From Solimonas soli DSM 21787 (lineage in GTDB: Bacteria > Pseudomonadota > Gammaproteobacteria > Nevskiales > Nevskiaceae), in NCBI RefSeq assembly GCF_000474945.1, contig NZ_AXDW01000015.1, forward strand, positions 1 to 64,000: a stretch of DNA of 64,000 nucleotides. Direction: 5' to 3'. This document shows, piece by piece, positions 32,838 through 41,400 of this stretch; the stretch's first letter is position 1; the number at the start of each line of letters is the position of its first letter. Position numbers and translations under genes: made by a program. Under the pieces are notes generated by a model, which worked only from the letters and a program-made list of their open reading frames with translations, searched no databases and had not been told where the DNA came from.

Positions 32838-33676
32838 GTGCCGCCGCAATCGCCGTGCGCCGCGGCGATAGGCGCCGCACCCGGCGTCGTCGCGCGCTCC
32901 GCCTGTTGCAGGGTGAACAGCGCCGCGTACTTGTGAAAGGCGTACTGCGCGAGGATCAGCGAGATGAGAAAGCCGCGCCAGCCGTCGAGCAGCGACAGGC
33001 GCAGGATGTACTGTTGCGCAAAGTCGGCGAAGAAGCGCAGCGTGGCGATGCCGAGGCCGCCGCGCCGTCCGGCCGCGTTCTTCTGCTCGGCGAGCAGGCA
33101 GGCGTACTTCAGGTGCTTGTCGAGCGCATGCCGGTAGTCGCGCCAGCTGTAGTGATCGAGCGGCGCCTTGAGATGGCCTTCGATCCGCTTCGGCAGCAGC
33201 AGCGACTCGTGCACCTGATGATCGCGATAGCGCGCGCCCTCGCGCTTGAACAGCTTGCCCTGCGGCGCGGTGTAGCGGCCGTGGCGCAGCGGCTTGCCGA
33301 AGAACCAGGTGCGCCAGGGCATCTTCAGCATCGTGTACGGCAGCGCCGGATCGGCGAGGGCGCGGTCGATCTCGTCGCGCAGCGCCGGCGTCAGGCGCTC
33401 GTCGGCATCGAGCGAGAACACCCAGTCGCCGCTGCATTGCAGCAGCGCGCGATTGCGCTGCGGCCCATAGCCCGGCCAGTCGGTGACGTGCACCTGCGCG
33501 CTGTACTGGCGCGCGATGTCGACGGTGCCGTCGGTGCTGCCGCTGTCGAAGATCACGATCTCGTCCGCCCAGCCGCGCACCGATTCGAGGCAGGGACGCA
33601 GGCGATCCGCCTCGTTGTGGCAGATGATCATGACCGACAGCGTGGCGCGCTGCGGGCGAAGGCGGGAAGCGGTCAT
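32834..33676 (-). CDS. Family 2 glycosyltransferase, LPS-core (WaaE/KdtX) type
   Basis: This 280-residue GT-A enzyme has the nucleotide-sugar-binding N-terminus LSVMIICHNEADRLRPCLES, IVIFDSGSTDGT and the metal-binding DADERLT (D90, D92). PWRTWFFGKPLRHGRY, HQVHESLLL and the C-terminal membrane-associated helix are typical of the LPS-core beta-glucosyltransferase group. The start ATG 33676 removes 14 upstream codons that do not match the family. It is the last clear gene of the long minus-strand operon with the megasynthases, so it may glycosylate their product, though a plain LPS role cannot be excluded. Confidence 0.85.
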   Translation of the reverse strand: MTASRLRPQRATLSVMIICHNEADRLRPCLESVRGWADEIVIFDSGSTDGTVDIARQYSAQVHVTDWPGYGPQRNRALLQCSGDWVFSLDADERLTPALRDEIDRALADPALPYTMLKMPWRTWFFGKPLRHGRYTAPQGKLFKREGARYRDHQVHESLLLPKRIEGHLKAPLDHYSWRDYRHALDKHLKYACLLAEQKNAAGRRGGLGIATLRFFADFAQQYILRLSLLDGWRGFLISLILAQYAFHKYAALFTLQQAERATTPGAAPIAAAHGDCGGT

Positions 33677-33774
33677 CGTCTCGTTCCGTGTTGGACGCGT
33701 CGACGATAGCCGCGGCACACCGGCTGCGGCGCAGCCGGGGATGAATGTTCTTTATTTAGATCGCGGCTATGGGC

Positions 33775-34581
33775 TCAGACCTTTGCCGCCGCCGCGAAAT
33801 GCAGGGGCCGCGACAGGCGCTCGGCGATCAACATGCCCTGGCGGCGCACGACGCGGTAGGCCGGCGGTTGCAGCGGCTGCAGCGCGCCGCACGCCAGCTG
33901 CTCCTCGAAGAACGCCAGCGTCGCCTCGACCTGCTGGAAGTCGACCGCGTTCTTGAACGGCGCGAGGTCGTAGCGCCACCACTGCAGTTTCAGGAGCCGT
34001 TCGACGATCGACTCAGAAAAGCGCATGCGCACGATGCGCGCGGGGCTGCCGGCGACGATCGCGTATGGCGGCACGTCCTTGGTGACGACGCTGCAGGCGC
34101 CGACCACGGCGCCGTCGCCGATGCGCACGCCGCGCTTCACGAACGAGCCGGCGCCGATGTAGGCCTCGTGGCCGATGAACGTCTCGTGCGGCACGGTATC
34201 GACGTAGGAAGGACCGGCTTTCTCGTCGGGGCCGAGCCGCGCGAAATCCTCGAGCTGGTAGATGTTCGGCATGTACTTCGGCCGCGTGAAGGCGAAGGGA
34301 TGCGAACTGAACCAGTCCATCGGATGTTCCGGCGGGCCGAGCACCGAGCCTTCGCCGATCTGCGAGTAGCGGCCGAAATGCACGCGGTAGGCGCTGGTCT
34401 GGCCGGCCGCGTTGAAATAGGTGAAGGCGCCCGCCGTGCAGTCCTTCAGGCGATGGCCGTAGATATAGGCCGGGCGTTCGTACTGCAACGATCCGGCGAT
34501 GCCGGTGCCACCGAACAGACCCTCGTCGATCAGTTCGCGTCCGCTGTCGAGCGTCACCGCGAGATTTCCTTCATTGCCCAT
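33775..34581 (-). CDS. Hexapeptide-repeat (CatB-like) acyltransferase, first copy
   Basis: This 268-residue protein has a left-handed beta-helix rich in hexapeptide repeats (VRIGDGAVVGACSVVTKDV, IGHEAYIGAGS) and a C-terminal helical part ending before a Tyr/Arg-rich tail. SSHPFAFTRPKYMP and the LQWWRYDLAPFKNAVDF segment are shared almost word for word with the protein at 36054. GGAGG is placed 5 bases before ATG 34581. CatB-related enzymes acetylate hydroxyl or amino groups of sugars and antibiotics using acetyl-CoA. Here an acyl-transfer step on the lipid or polyketide product is inferred. Confidence 0.82.
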   Translation of the reverse strand: MGNEGNLAVTLDSGRELIDEGLFGGTGIAGSLQYERPAYIYGHRLKDCTAGAFTYFNAAGQTSAYRVHFGRYSQIGEGSVLGPPEHPMDWFSSHPFAFTRPKYMPNIYQLEDFARLGPDEKAGPSYVDTVPHETFIGHEAYIGAGSFVKRGVRIGDGAVVGACSVVTKDVPPYAIVAGSPARIVRMRFSESIVERLLKLQWWRYDLAPFKNAVDFQQVEATLAFFEEQLACGALQPLQPPAYRVVRRQGMLIAERLSRPLHFAAAAKV

Positions 34582-34850
34582 CCCATCCTCCATGTGGTCG
34601 ATCACGATGCTACACGCCGCCGGACGGCGATGTGGGATCTCCTTGGCTCGTGTGATGACTCGGACGGTGCGTGCGGCCCGGCGAGGTGAGAGGCGCAGCG
34701 TCGCGGCCGGTCGTCGTCGCTCGCGGCCTCTCTGCCGGACGGACCTCCGCCGCGCGGGCGGACTGCCTGATGATCAGCAATAAGCAGGCCAGCGCGCCGA
34801 GGAGCACGGCGCATCTTGACGCACGCGCCTGACAGGACGGCCGCGGCCTT

Positions 34851-35726
34851 TCAGGCGGCGGCGGCGCGCGGCGCTTCGAGAAAGGCGTTCAGCGCCTCGA
34901 TGACGACGCGCGGCTGACTGACCGGGAAGAAATGTCCGGCATTCTGCACGGCGATGTAGCGCGCCTGCGGCCACAGCTCGGCGAGCTTGCGCCCCGAGCG
35001 TTCGCAGCGCGAACCCTGCGCGTACATCAGCAGCACCGGCAGCGGCAGCGCGGCGATCGCCGCGATCTCGCTGCCCGGCGTGTGAAACTCCGTCAGGGCG
35101 CCGGTCGTGTCGATCAGCCGCAGCCATTGCTGCGCGGCGCGCAGCGCGCCGCGGCCTTCGCCGAACGGCGTGAACTCGTCGCGCGCTTCGGCGGTGCTGT
35201 TGGCGACGCGCAGGCGCGCCGCCGCTTCGAGGAAGCGGAAGCCGACTTCGTCCTCGCTTTCCCAGTCGTAGCCGAAGGCGGCGGCGCTGCGCGCCGCGGT
35301 CTCGCGCTCGAAGGCCGTGAGATCGCTGATGTCGTGCAGGCGCATCTGCGGCTGCAGGCGCGAGATGCGGGCGTCGAGCAGCGCAAGCTGCGTGAAGCGT
35401 GACGGTGCGGCGAGCGCCGCTTCGAGCGCGCAGGCGCCGCCGTAGCTGTGGCCGACCAGTGCCGCCTGCGCGACGCCGGCCTGGTCCATCAGTTCGAGGA
35501 TGCCGCGGCCGATCGCCGTCGCCGTGTAGCCGGACGCCGGCATCGCGCTGTAGCCGTGGCCGGGCAGGTCGAACAGCGTGATGCGATGGCGATCGCGCAG
35601 CGCGCTCGCCACGTTGAGGTACCAGAAGGCGCGATTGGTGGCGAGCCCGTGCACCAGCACGAGATCCGGGCCTTCGCCCATCTGCTGCCAGGCAATCTCG
35701 TGGCCATTGATCGTCGCGCTCGGCAT
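34851..35726 (-). CDS. Alpha/beta-hydrolase
   Basis: This 291-residue protein has the oxyanion-hole loop LVHGLATN, LFDLPGHGYS, the nucleophile elbow GHSYGG with Ser94, and the catalytic His in NAGHFFPVSQP. The C-terminal region (YAQGSRCERSGRKLAELWP) contains the strand before the acid. It begins 17 bases after the acyl-carrier-protein stop in the same operon. It may be a thioesterase or esterase that releases the acyl chain; the family alone does not tell, and haloalkane dehalogenase- or lipase-like activities are alternatives. Confidence 0.85.
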   Translation of the reverse strand: MPSATINGHEIAWQQMGEGPDLVLVHGLATNRAFWYLNVASALRDRHRITLFDLPGHGYSAMPASGYTATAIGRGILELMDQAGVAQAALVGHSYGGACALEAALAAPSRFTQLALLDARISRLQPQMRLHDISDLTAFERETAARSAAAFGYDWESEDEVGFRFLEAAARLRVANSTAEARDEFTPFGEGRGALRAAQQWLRLIDTTGALTEFHTPGSEIAAIAALPLPVLLMYAQGSRCERSGRKLAELWPQARYIAVQNAGHFFPVSQPRVVIEALNAFLEAPRAAAA

Positions 35727-35742
35727 CGGCGATGCGCCCCGG

Positions 35743-36024
35743 CTATTTGACGTAGGCGACGAGGAAGTCGGCGAGCTGGCCGAGCGAGAGGTCGTCGACG
35801 TAGCGGCCGTCCTTCATCAGCAGCTTGTCGAACGGCGTCTTGAACAGGCCGAGGTCTTCCTCGATGGCGACGATGAACTGGATGATGTCGATCGATTCGA
35901 AACCGAGATCGCCGAGCAGCTTGGTGTCGCGCTGGTACTCGCCCTCGAATTCGTTGTCCCAGTCCTGCGTGAAGTCCTTCAGGGTCGCGGTCAGTTTGAC
36001 CAGAATCTCGTCGCTGCTTGCCAT
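35743..36024 (-). CDS. Stand-alone acyl carrier protein
   Basis: This 93-residue acidic protein has the phosphopantetheine site as LGDLGFESIDIIQF, with Ser44 as the attachment residue. Length, acidity and the long helix after the Ser (IVAIEEDLGLFKTPFDKLL) are those of a type II acyl carrier protein. It lies between an acyltransferase and an alpha/beta hydrolase in the megasynthase operon and can be activated by the phosphopantetheinyl-transferase domain of the gene at 38493. A free carrier next to a megasynthase with four internal carriers suggests a separate starter or tailoring step. Confidence 0.9.
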   Translation of the reverse strand: MASSDEILVKLTATLKDFTQDWDNEFEGEYQRDTKLLGDLGFESIDIIQFIVAIEEDLGLFKTPFDKLLMKDGRYVDDLSLGQLADFLVAYVK

Positions 36025-36053
36025 GATGTCGTTGTCGGAATGCGGGAAGGGGC

Positions 36054-36830
36054 TTAGGTCGGGAAGTAGAGCGGCGCCGCGAGGCGCTCCACGGCCGGCG
36101 CGCCGGCGCGCACGCTGACGCGGTAGCTGTCGGGCTGCAGGAGCATCAGGCTGCCGTCGGCGGCGCGCTCCTCGAAGAAGGCGAGCGTCGCTTCGGCCTG
36201 GCTGAAGTCGACGGCGTTCTTGAACGGCGCCAGATCGTAGCGCCACCACTGCAGCTTGAGGAAGCGCTCGACCAGATTCTCGGCGAAGCGCAGGCGCGTG
36301 ACGCGCGCCGGCGCGCCGACCGCGACCGCGTATGCCGGCACGTCGCGCGTGACGATGCTGCCGGCACCGATCACCGCGCCGTCGCCGATCGACACGCCGC
36401 GCTTGATGAGCGCGCCGGCGCACAGATACACCTCGTGGCCGATGTGGGTGTCGCTCGGCACGGTGTCGACGTAGGACGGGCCGGACTGCTCGTCCGGCGC
36501 CAGGCGCGCGAAGTCGGGCAGGCTGTACAGGTTCGGCATGTACTTCGGCCGCGTGAAGGCGAACGGATGTGTCGAGAAGCCGTCGAGCGGATGCTCCGGC
36601 GGACCGATGATGACCGACTCGGCCACCTGCACGTAGCGGCCGAGGCGGCAGCGGTAGGCGCTGGTGTTGCCGGCGGTGTTCAGATAGGTGAAGGCGCCGA
36701 TCGAACAGTCCTTGAGGCGATGGCCGTAGATGTACGCCGGCCGTTCGTATTCGAGCGTGCCGACGACACCGGCGCCGCCGAGCAGGCCATGCTCGCGCAG
36801 GGGCGCGAAGGCGGGATGGGCTGCACTCAC
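36054..36830 (-). CDS. Hexapeptide-repeat (CatB-like) acyltransferase, second copy
   Basis: This protein of about 258 residues is a close paralogue of the product at 33775. Shared parts are YERPAYIYGHRLKDC, HPFAFTRPKYMPNLY, GPSYVDTVPSDTHIGHE, VSIGDGAVIGAGSIVTRDV and LKLQWWRYDLAPFKNAVDF. The start is GTG at 36830; a GTG at 36842 overlapping the upstream stop (GTGA) is equally possible and would give four more residues. Both copies lie within the megasynthase operon, separated by the carrier protein and the hydrolase. Two related acyltransferases suggest two related acylation or acetylation steps on the same product. Confidence 0.82.
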   Translation of the reverse strand: MSAAHPAFAPLREHGLLGGAGVVGTLEYERPAYIYGHRLKDCSIGAFTYLNTAGNTSAYRCRLGRYVQVAESVIIGPPEHPLDGFSTHPFAFTRPKYMPNLYSLPDFARLAPDEQSGPSYVDTVPSDTHIGHEVYLCAGALIKRGVSIGDGAVIGAGSIVTRDVPAYAVAVGAPARVTRLRFAENLVERFLKLQWWRYDLAPFKNAVDFSQAEATLAFFEERAADGSLMLLQPDSYRVSVRAGAPAVERLAAPLYFPT

Positions 36831-36838
36831 GGGGGCCG

Positions 36839-38458
36839 TCACTCCATGTAACCGAGCATCTGCAGCTGCTCGATCATCTTCTGCTTTTCGCCGGCGTCCA
36901 TGTCCTCGCGTTCGCTGCCTTCGCGTTCCAGGCGCGTCCTGGCGCCTTTCTTGAGCGGATGCTCGGCCCACCATTCCGGCGTGAAGAAGGCCTGCGGTAC
37001 TTCGCCTTCGAGATCCGAGGGGATCGAGGTGCCGAGGCTGTAGAGCAGCGTCGAAGTGACGTCGACGATCTTGCGGCGCTCGACCTCGCCGGCCTTGGCG
37101 ATGCCCTTGCCGTAGGCGATGAACACGCCGTCCGGGTGGTGCGTGCCGGCCGCATGCGGGCGTTGCACGACGACCGGCCTGAGGTTGCGGATCGACACGA
37201 AGCCGTTGTCGCGCAGCACCAGGGTCAGGTCGCAGGCGCGCTCCATGTGCTGGCCGGGGAACCACTCGTCGCGCTTCAGCACGTCGACCACCACCGGCTC
37301 GCCGAACTCGTTGCGCAGCTTCTTCAGATCCTCGATCAGCTTGTCGCGGAACGCGTCGTACTGCTCCGGCGGCACGCCGTGGTCGCCCGGCTTTTCGGCG
37401 ACGCGGATGTGGATGCCGTTCGACGACGGCGTGCGGCAATAGGCGGTGGTGCCGCTCCAGTCGAGATTGGCGAAGTTGGCGGCCTCGCGGCGCATCGCCA
37501 TGTCGGAGCCGTCGCTGACCGCCCACTTCAGATAGCCCAGATCTTCGAGATAGGCATTGATGCGCAGCACTTCGGTCGACGCCGTGAAGCCGTGGTCGGA
37601 CGCGAAGAAGACCTGCGCCTCGGGGCCGGCCAGCGTCACCAGCGTCTCGATGTAGTGGTCGAGATTGCGGAAGTATTCGAGCACCACCTCGCGCATCAGA
37701 CGGTCGTGTTCGCTCGGCTCGGCCTTCAGCAGCGCGGGATCGAGCCAGGGCCAGGCCTGGTGCTGGATCTTGTCGGTGCCGTCGAACATCACCGCCATCA
37801 GGTCGGGGCTGTCGCTGCGCAGCACGTATTCGGCGATGCGGAACCACTGTTCCTCGCGCGGCAGGTGGTAGCGCACCCACTTGTGCGTCTCCTCGGGCCC
37901 GAGCGAGTCCATCGCCTGCTGTTCGTTCTCGAAGTCCCAGGCCAGCTCCTTCGGATCGAAACCGGGCACCTCGCTCTTCAGGCGCTCGAACAGCTCGCGC
38001 GGATGCGTGTTGCGGCGCAGGTGCTTGGCCGGCGTGAAGCCCGGAATGACGGCGCCGTTGATGTTCTTCGGCGGCGGCGCGGTCAGCGGGAAGTTCAGTG
38101 CCGCGCAGCTCAGCTTCTTGCGGCTGACCATCGACCAGATCATTTCCGAGTCGACGTCGCGCGAGTCGTACAGTGTCCAGTAGACCTCGCCGCCCTTGTC
38201 CTCGGCGCGGATGAAGTCGAACACGCCGTGCACGCCGGGGCCCTTGCCGGTCATCAGCGAGGTCCACGCCGGCGGCGTCAGCGGGTTCGGTGTCGAGCGC
38301 AGCTTGGCGCGCACACCGTTCTCGAGGATCTTCTTCATGAACGGCATCGTCACGCCGACGCCGGGCAGGTCCCTGGTCATCTCGTCGAGCACGGTGAAGG
38401 TGCAGCCGTCGAGGCCGATGAAAAGCGTCTTGGTCTTGCGGGGCAGTGCGGCGTTCAT
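36839..38458 (-). CDS. Alkaline-phosphatase-superfamily phosphodiesterase/phosphatase-like protein
   Basis: This 539-residue protein matches type I phosphodiesterases/nucleotide pyrophosphatases: metal ligand Asp17 in FIGLDGCT, the nucleophile region PPAWTSLMTG with Thr66, VMFDGTDKIQHQAWP with Asp and His, and FFASDHGFT with the Asp-His pair. It has no signal peptide, so it acts in the cytoplasm or at the inner face of the membrane. The C-terminus (VPQAFFTPEWWAEHPLKKG and a charged helix) is not family-typical. It lies 34 bases after the KS-AT-DH-PPTase gene. It may hydrolyse or transfer a phosphate group on a lipid or nucleotide intermediate; exact chemistry is unknown. Confidence 0.82.
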   Translation of the reverse strand: MNAALPRKTKTLFIGLDGCTFTVLDEMTRDLPGVGVTMPFMKKILENGVRAKLRSTPNPLTPPAWTSLMTGKGPGVHGVFDFIRAEDKGGEVYWTLYDSRDVDSEMIWSMVSRKKLSCAALNFPLTAPPPKNINGAVIPGFTPAKHLRRNTHPRELFERLKSEVPGFDPKELAWDFENEQQAMDSLGPEETHKWVRYHLPREEQWFRIAEYVLRSDSPDLMAVMFDGTDKIQHQAWPWLDPALLKAEPSEHDRLMREVVLEYFRNLDHYIETLVTLAGPEAQVFFASDHGFTASTEVLRINAYLEDLGYLKWAVSDGSDMAMRREAANFANLDWSGTTAYCRTPSSNGIHIRVAEKPGDHGVPPEQYDAFRDKLIEDLKKLRNEFGEPVVVDVLKRDEWFPGQHMERACDLTLVLRDNGFVSIRNLRPVVVQRPHAAGTHHPDGVFIAYGKGIAKAGEVERRKIVDVTSTLLYSLGTSIPSDLEGEVPQAFFTPEWWAEHPLKKGARTRLEREGSEREDMDAGEKQKMIEQLQMLGYME

Positions 38459-38492
38459 GTCGTTTCCTGCGGCTTCAAGAAAAGTGGGGGAT

Positions 38493-41400
38493 TCAGCAAA
38501 GACAGATCGCGAGCACGTCGCAACCGTCGGGGCAATGGATCATCACGGCGTAGCGCGACACGCTGCCGTCCGCGGCGGCGTGCTCGACGTCGGCACCGCC
38601 GATCGCCGCGTCGCCGGCGTAGCGCGTCACGCGCCAGTCGAGCGGACGGCCTTCGAGCCCGGACCCGGCGGCCTTGGCGGCGGCTTCCTTGGCCGACCAT
38701 AGCGCAACGGCGCCGCGCAGGCGCGCCTGCGCATCGAGACCGGCGAGCAGGCGCTGCTCGGCCTCGCTCAGCGCGCCGCGCGCCAGCAGCTCGGCGTCGA
38801 CGCCGTCGAGGCGCTGGTAATCGACGCCGACGCGCAGGCCCGGCGGCGCCACGGCGGCGACGCCCCAGCGGCGGCTGTGACTGATCGAGACGCTCGGCAG
38901 GGCCGTGCCGGCCAGTGCGGCGCTGCGCAGGCGCGGCGCGCCCAGCGCGTCGTTGTCGACGCCGATGTCGGCGGCGGCCAGGGCATGACCGGCGCTCGCC
39001 GCCCAGCGCCGCGCCGCGTCCTTGGCGGCGATGCGGCCCATCAGCCATTCCTCGCGGCGCGGTCCGGCGAGCGGCAGCGCGTAGAAGGTCTTCAGCTCGG
39101 CGGCGTCGAGCACCATGTGCGCGAGCACGCGCTTCCAGATCGCGAAGCCCTGGTCGAGGAAGCCTTCATCGAAGGGCTCGACGCGGTTGACGAGGAGGCC
39201 CGGCGGCAGGGCGCCGTCGAGCAGCGGCTTCGACAGCGCGCGCGCCGGCGGATCGAGGCGGTAATGCAGGAAGTGCGACGGCGTCGGGAATTTGCGGTCT
39301 TCCCAGTTGTCGGCGCGCATGACGACGCGGCCGCCGGCATCGGCGACGTCGAAGTCGGCGGCGACGATGGTGTCGCCGACCAGGCGCACGTCGCCGCGGC
39401 AGCGCAGGCGCTCGCCGGCCTTCGGCGGCGGCGCGTAGAGCGTGAAGCGGCCGAGGTGGAAGGGGAAGCAGTTGTAGCCCCAGGCGAACTTCTCGGTGAC
39501 CCAGTACGCGGCGAGCGCGCCGACCGCGTCGAGCACGGCGGCGTCGTACTCGAAGCGCGGCGTGGCGGTGGAGTCGAAGTAGTCGTGCGTGGCGATCGCC
39601 TCGATGTCGGCCTCGATCGAGCGCTCGCCCCAGCGCGCGATGTGCTTGACGCCCTGCAGGCGCGGGCCGTGGAACATGCCGCGGCTGTAGATCTCGCCGT
39701 CGGGATTGGCGCGCGCCGGATGTGCGTCGGCCGAGGTCCACGGCCGCATCGGCGGCGGTTGCGGATACTGCGACGCGAGACGCACCGTCGCTTCGAACAC
39801 CAATGTTCCGGGCAGCGTCCCGGCGGCCGGGCCGCTCCTGCCGAGGGCGAAGATGCGGCCGGCGACGCGCTCGTCGCCGCCTTCGGCGGCCAGGCGTTCG
39901 ACGCTGATGCGCACGTCGAGCACCTCGCCGTCGAGCGCCAGCCAGCGGCTGCCGCGCGCGTCGTCGAAGCCGACGACTTTCAGCTCGTCGCGGCCGAGCA
40001 GCTTGACCGCCGCCTCGCCGAGCATCTCCATGCTGAAGGTGAACGGCACGACGGTCAGCGGCAGCAGGCTCGCGTCGCGCCGGCTCGGCGTGCCGCCGAT
40101 CGCGTGATCCTGCAGGAACAGGTCGTGGCGATGATCGAGGCGGCGCTCGCAGACCAGCTTCCGCGCGCCCTGTTCGATGACGCGGCCGAGCAGCGGAAAG
40201 CGCGTCGATTTTTCTCCCTCTCCCCAACGGATGTGGGGGAGAGGGTTGGGGTGAGGGGGTGCCCGATCGAGCGCCGCGCCCGCATCACCCCTCACCCCAA
40301 CCCTCTCCCCTTCACGCAGGGGAGAGGGAGTCGGAGGGGTGGGATTCGTCCCCGTCATCAAGCCCAGCACGCGCGACTGGCTGTCGAGGAAGTCCTGCAT
40401 CAGGGAGAAGTGCGTGCGCAGCAGCTCGCTGCGCGGATCGGCCGGCGCCTCCGCGACCGCGGGCAGCGCGGCCGGCTCGATCTTCTTCGGCATCGGCACG
40501 ACGTTCGGATGCGTCGCGTCGCCGTCGTGCAGCGCCGGCTGCGTCGCCGCGGCCGGCGGGCGCCGCAGCGGCGCCCAGTTTTCCGGCAGGCTCAGTTCCG
40601 GCATCTGCAGGGAGATGGCGATGCCGCGGCGCCTGGCGGCGACCGGCGCCGACATCAGGTCGAGATCGTCGATGTCGCGGTGCGCGTAGAGCGCCGCCGG
40701 CTCGAAGTCGACGCCGGCCGAGTAGAGCTGCGCGAGCGTCTGCTGCAGCTGCGTGACGTCATGGCGGCGGCGGCTGTTGAGGGCCAGCGCCAGCACGTCG
40801 TCGTGCGCGCGCAGCGCGTCGCCGATGAACGAGGTCAGGTTGCCGCTCGGCCCGACTTCGACGAACACGCGGTAGCCGTCCTCGTAGAGGCGGGCCAGCG
40901 TTTCGGTGAAGCGCACCGGGTTCTCCCACTGCTGGGCGGCGAGCTCGCGGATCGCGTCGGGCTCGGCCGGGAAGCGGCCGACGCTGCGCGCGCTGTACAG
41001 CGTGCAGCGGCCGGGCCCGAAGTCGAGGGTCTTGAAGTACTCGCGCAGCGCGTCGGCGAACGGCTTGAACAGCGGCGTGTGGTAGGCGCGGCCGAAGGGC
41101 AGGGCGACGCAGATGACGCCTTCCGCGGACAGCCGCTCGCGCAGTTTTTCGGCGGCGGCCGGCGGCCCGAACAGCACCAGCTGGTTCGGGCAGTTGTCCA
41201 TCGCCACGATCATCTCGCCGCCCGGCCTGGCGAAATCCTGCAGCAGGGCTTCGCGCATCGCCGGCTTCAGGGCGCCGAGCGTCAGCAGCGTGCCTTCGGC
41301 GATGCGGCCTTCGCGCTCCAGGCGGCTCGACAGCGCGTTGAGCGTGCGGATCGATTCGGCGATTTCCTCGCGACGCTCGGTGCGGCGCACGCCGCTCACC

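Noticed and set aside
34582-34850. Gap between hydrolase and first hexapeptide gene as a hidden small gene
   Set aside because: Short minus-strand frames of 65-70 codons exist but are Arg/Pro-rich, lack ribosome-binding sites and have no recognisable features; no repeat or RNA fold was seen.
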